Below, piece after piece: positions 7,139 through 8,135 of a DNA stretch of 8,135 bases. The notes below the pieces were generated by a model. It was not told where the DNA came from, did not search any database, and saw nothing but the letters and a program-made list of their open reading frames with translations. The translations under genes and the position numbers were made by a program. This DNA is from Oligoflexia bacterium (lineage in GTDB: Bacteria > Bdellovibrionota > UBA1018): NCBI GenBank assembly GCA_903854365.1, contig CAINWE010000065.1, positions 1 to 8,135 of the forward strand, in the 5' to 3' direction. How positions within the stretch are numbered: the stretch's first letter is position 1; each line of letters begins with the position of its first letter.

Positions 7139-7155
7139 ACTCTCCATTCGAGAGT
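7139..7155. repeat. Short perfect inverted repeat, possible operator or leader hairpin
   Basis: ACTCTC (7139-7144) and GAGAGT (7150-7155) are exact complements around the 5-base spacer CATTC. The repeat lies in the divergent control region, 63 bases from the MBOAT start. It could be a regulator site or a small hairpin in the MBOAT leader. At six bases per arm it could also be chance. Confidence 0.3.
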
Positions 7156-7169
7156 GGTTCTATCTACGA

Positions 7170-7226
7170 ATGAGCGACCCAATATCTCTGTTTGCGAAAA
7201 ATGTTGAAAAACAAATCAAAAGCTGA
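7170..7226 (+). CDS. Possible 18-residue leader peptide or remnant upstream of the glycosyltransferase
   Basis: ATG at 7170 opens a frame of 18 codons ending in TGA (7224-7226), reading MSDPISLFAKNVEKQIKS. It lies on the same strand as the glycosyltransferase, 47 bases before that gene. There is no strong Shine-Dalgarno and no recognisable relative. Short frames like this occur often by chance, so it is recorded only as a possibility. Confidence 0.15.
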   Translation: MSDPISLFAKNVEKQIKS

Positions 7227-7273
7227 CCACTTAGTACGAAATTTACCCACGAAAGGTAAAAATCAGCAGCTTG

Positions 7274-8135
7274 ATGGACAAGACAAAGTTTCACTCAGAT
7301 CGACTCAAAGTTTGCTGCGTCATTATTAACTATGAGCGAGTAGACCTACTCAGTCGTTGTCTACTCAGTCTAGGTGAGGCTTACCATCAAAATCCGTTGG
7401 TAGACCTCCGAGTCCGAGTATTAATCAACGGTAATTATCCCACAACGTACAGGGAGATACTCAAGTTAAAGACATTACTCCCCCTTCAGGCTCTCTACAT
7501 AGAAATGCACCATTCACCCACGACGCCTGCGGCTGCCCGCAACTCCATCATCAACCAAGAGCAGCTTCCCGGAACAAGCCAATTTGGAGTGGACTGGTTT
7601 TACTTTGTCGATGATGATGCGTTCGTTCCAAAAGATCACTTCCTCCAACTCAAGCAATCTTTGACTCTCTTTCCCTTTGCTGCGGTGTTGGGTGGCCCCA
7701 ACCTCACCCCGCCCTCATCCAATCAGTTTCAATACGCCTCGGGCGACGCACTCTCGTCGATTTTCGGAACCTTTTTTTCCCGTGCCCGCTACAAGTCGGC
7801 GGGCAAAATTAGGATGAGCGATGAGTCATCACTCATCCTCTGCAATCTCTACATGCACTCAAGCTGCTTCGAAGTTAAAAGATTCAAACCGGATCTAGTT
7901 TCTGCCGAGGAAAACTGGCTATTGCAGACCATAGCAGACAACGGATATCAGGTAATCTACAATCCAGATCTCTACGTGTGGCACGAAAGGCGAACCAACC
8001 TCAAACAATTCATTTTCCAAATTTTTAAATATGGATATGGCAGAGGCCAACTTCTTCGACTGAGACCATCCAAGCTCGGATACATCCGACTCTTACCTAT
8101 CTTTTTTCTGGTCCTCACGGTCTTTGCCTTAATCC
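7274..8135 (+). CDS. Family 2 glycosyltransferase with C-terminal membrane segment (3' end outside window)
   Basis: The frame runs 287 codons from ATG 7274 to the window edge without a stop. The N-terminus (LKVCCVIINYERVDLLSRCLLSL) is the first strand and helix of a GT-A fold. PAAARN (Arg89-Asn90) fits the family 2 A-x-x-RN element. FVDDDAF (Asp113-115) is the metal/nucleotide-sugar binding DxD-type motif. SAEENWL (Glu212-Glu213) sits where the catalytic base normally lies. Then VWHERR (Trp236-Arg240) and YGYGRG resemble the interface region of ExoA-like enzymes. From about residue 269 a hydrophobic span begins (GYIRLLPIFFLVLTVF), pointing to an inner-membrane enzyme with its catalytic domain in the cytosol. 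It would add a sugar from a nucleotide donor to a lipid-linked or surface glycan; the sugar and acceptor are unknown. The start is the only ATG after an in-frame TAG at 7232 that keeps the first strand. Its ribosome site is weak (AAAGG is about 17 bases away). Confidence 0.88.
   Translation, partial: MDKTKFHSDRLKVCCVIINYERVDLLSRCLLSLGEAYHQNPLVDLRVRVLINGNYPTTYREILKLKTLLPLQALYIEMHHSPTTPAAARNSIINQEQLPGTSQFGVDWFYFVDDDAFVPKDHFLQLKQSLTLFPFAAVLGGPNLTPPSSNQFQYASGDALSSIFGTFFSRARYKSAGKIRMSDESSLILCNLYMHSSCFEVKRFKPDLVSAEENWLLQTIADNGYQVIYNPDLYVWHERRTNLKQFIFQIFKYGYGRGQLLRLRPSKLGYIRLLPIFFLVLTVFALI

Larger units (their letters stand above)
7077..7273. other. Divergent intergenic region between the MBOAT operon and the glycosyltransferase
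   Basis: These 197 bases separate two genes transcribed away from each other, so promoters for both should lie here. I could not assign a convincing -35/-10 pair on either strand. A TTGAAA at 7204-7209 has no good -10 at proper spacing. The region holds a small inverted repeat (7139-7155) and an 18-codon open frame (7170-7226), both described separately. Confidence 0.5.

Noticed and set aside
7346..7370. Direct repeat CTACTCAGTC (7346-7355 and 7361-7370)
   Set aside because: It lies inside the glycosyltransferase gene and comes from the repeated Leu-Leu-Ser codons of an ordinary helix.
7820..7837. Hairpin GATGAGT / ACTCATC with a 4-base loop
   Set aside because: It is within the glycosyltransferase coding sequence, has only a 7-bp stem, and no role is suggested by context.

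Overview
The window reads as a Gram-negative bacterial chromosome of moderate GC content. The evidence is a probable TolC-like outer-membrane protein, a Sec-type signal peptide and a membrane O-acyltransferase system. The mix of genes would suit a Bdellovibrio-like or other deltaproteobacterial lineage, but that is a low-confidence inference and nothing here fixes the taxon. No rRNA, tRNA, CRISPR array, insertion sequence or integrase was seen. Coding density is high and there is no gene-free stretch over 300 bases.

Left part, plus strand. A TolC-like coding region enters from outside the window (to 564). It overlaps by four bases a flavoprotein of the HI0933-like / PP_4765 (TIGR03862) type (561-1784). 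After an 88-base gap comes the largest and oddest gene (1873-4575). It encodes a 900-residue protein with an apparent Sec signal peptide, an unrecognised beta-rich N-terminal domain of about 300 residues containing four cysteines, and two Clp/Hsp100-type AAA+ modules. Both modules keep their Walker motifs. The second lacks the region that carries the aromatic pore loop in ClpB/ClpA.

Right part. Two minus-strand genes form a tight operon, read right to left: an AlgI/DltB-type MBOAT acyltransferase (7076-5652), then, six bases later, a membrane-anchored SGNH-fold protein (5645-4587). Together they look like a system that moves acyl (probably acetyl) groups across the inner membrane onto an extracytoplasmic polymer. 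The SGNH gene carries a run of eight G at its codons 94-97 and ends convergently with the AAA+ gene, with a 10-bp hairpin at the junction. Divergently from the MBOAT gene, a family 2 glycosyltransferase with a C-terminal membrane segment (7274 onward) runs off the right edge. This suggests a surface polysaccharide or glycolipid locus.

The best candidate for something undescribed is the apparently exported tandem AAA+ protein. ATP is not thought to be available in the periplasm, so either this protein works in an unusual place, or it is anchored or started differently from how it looks. A possible internal start at 2341 offers one way out.
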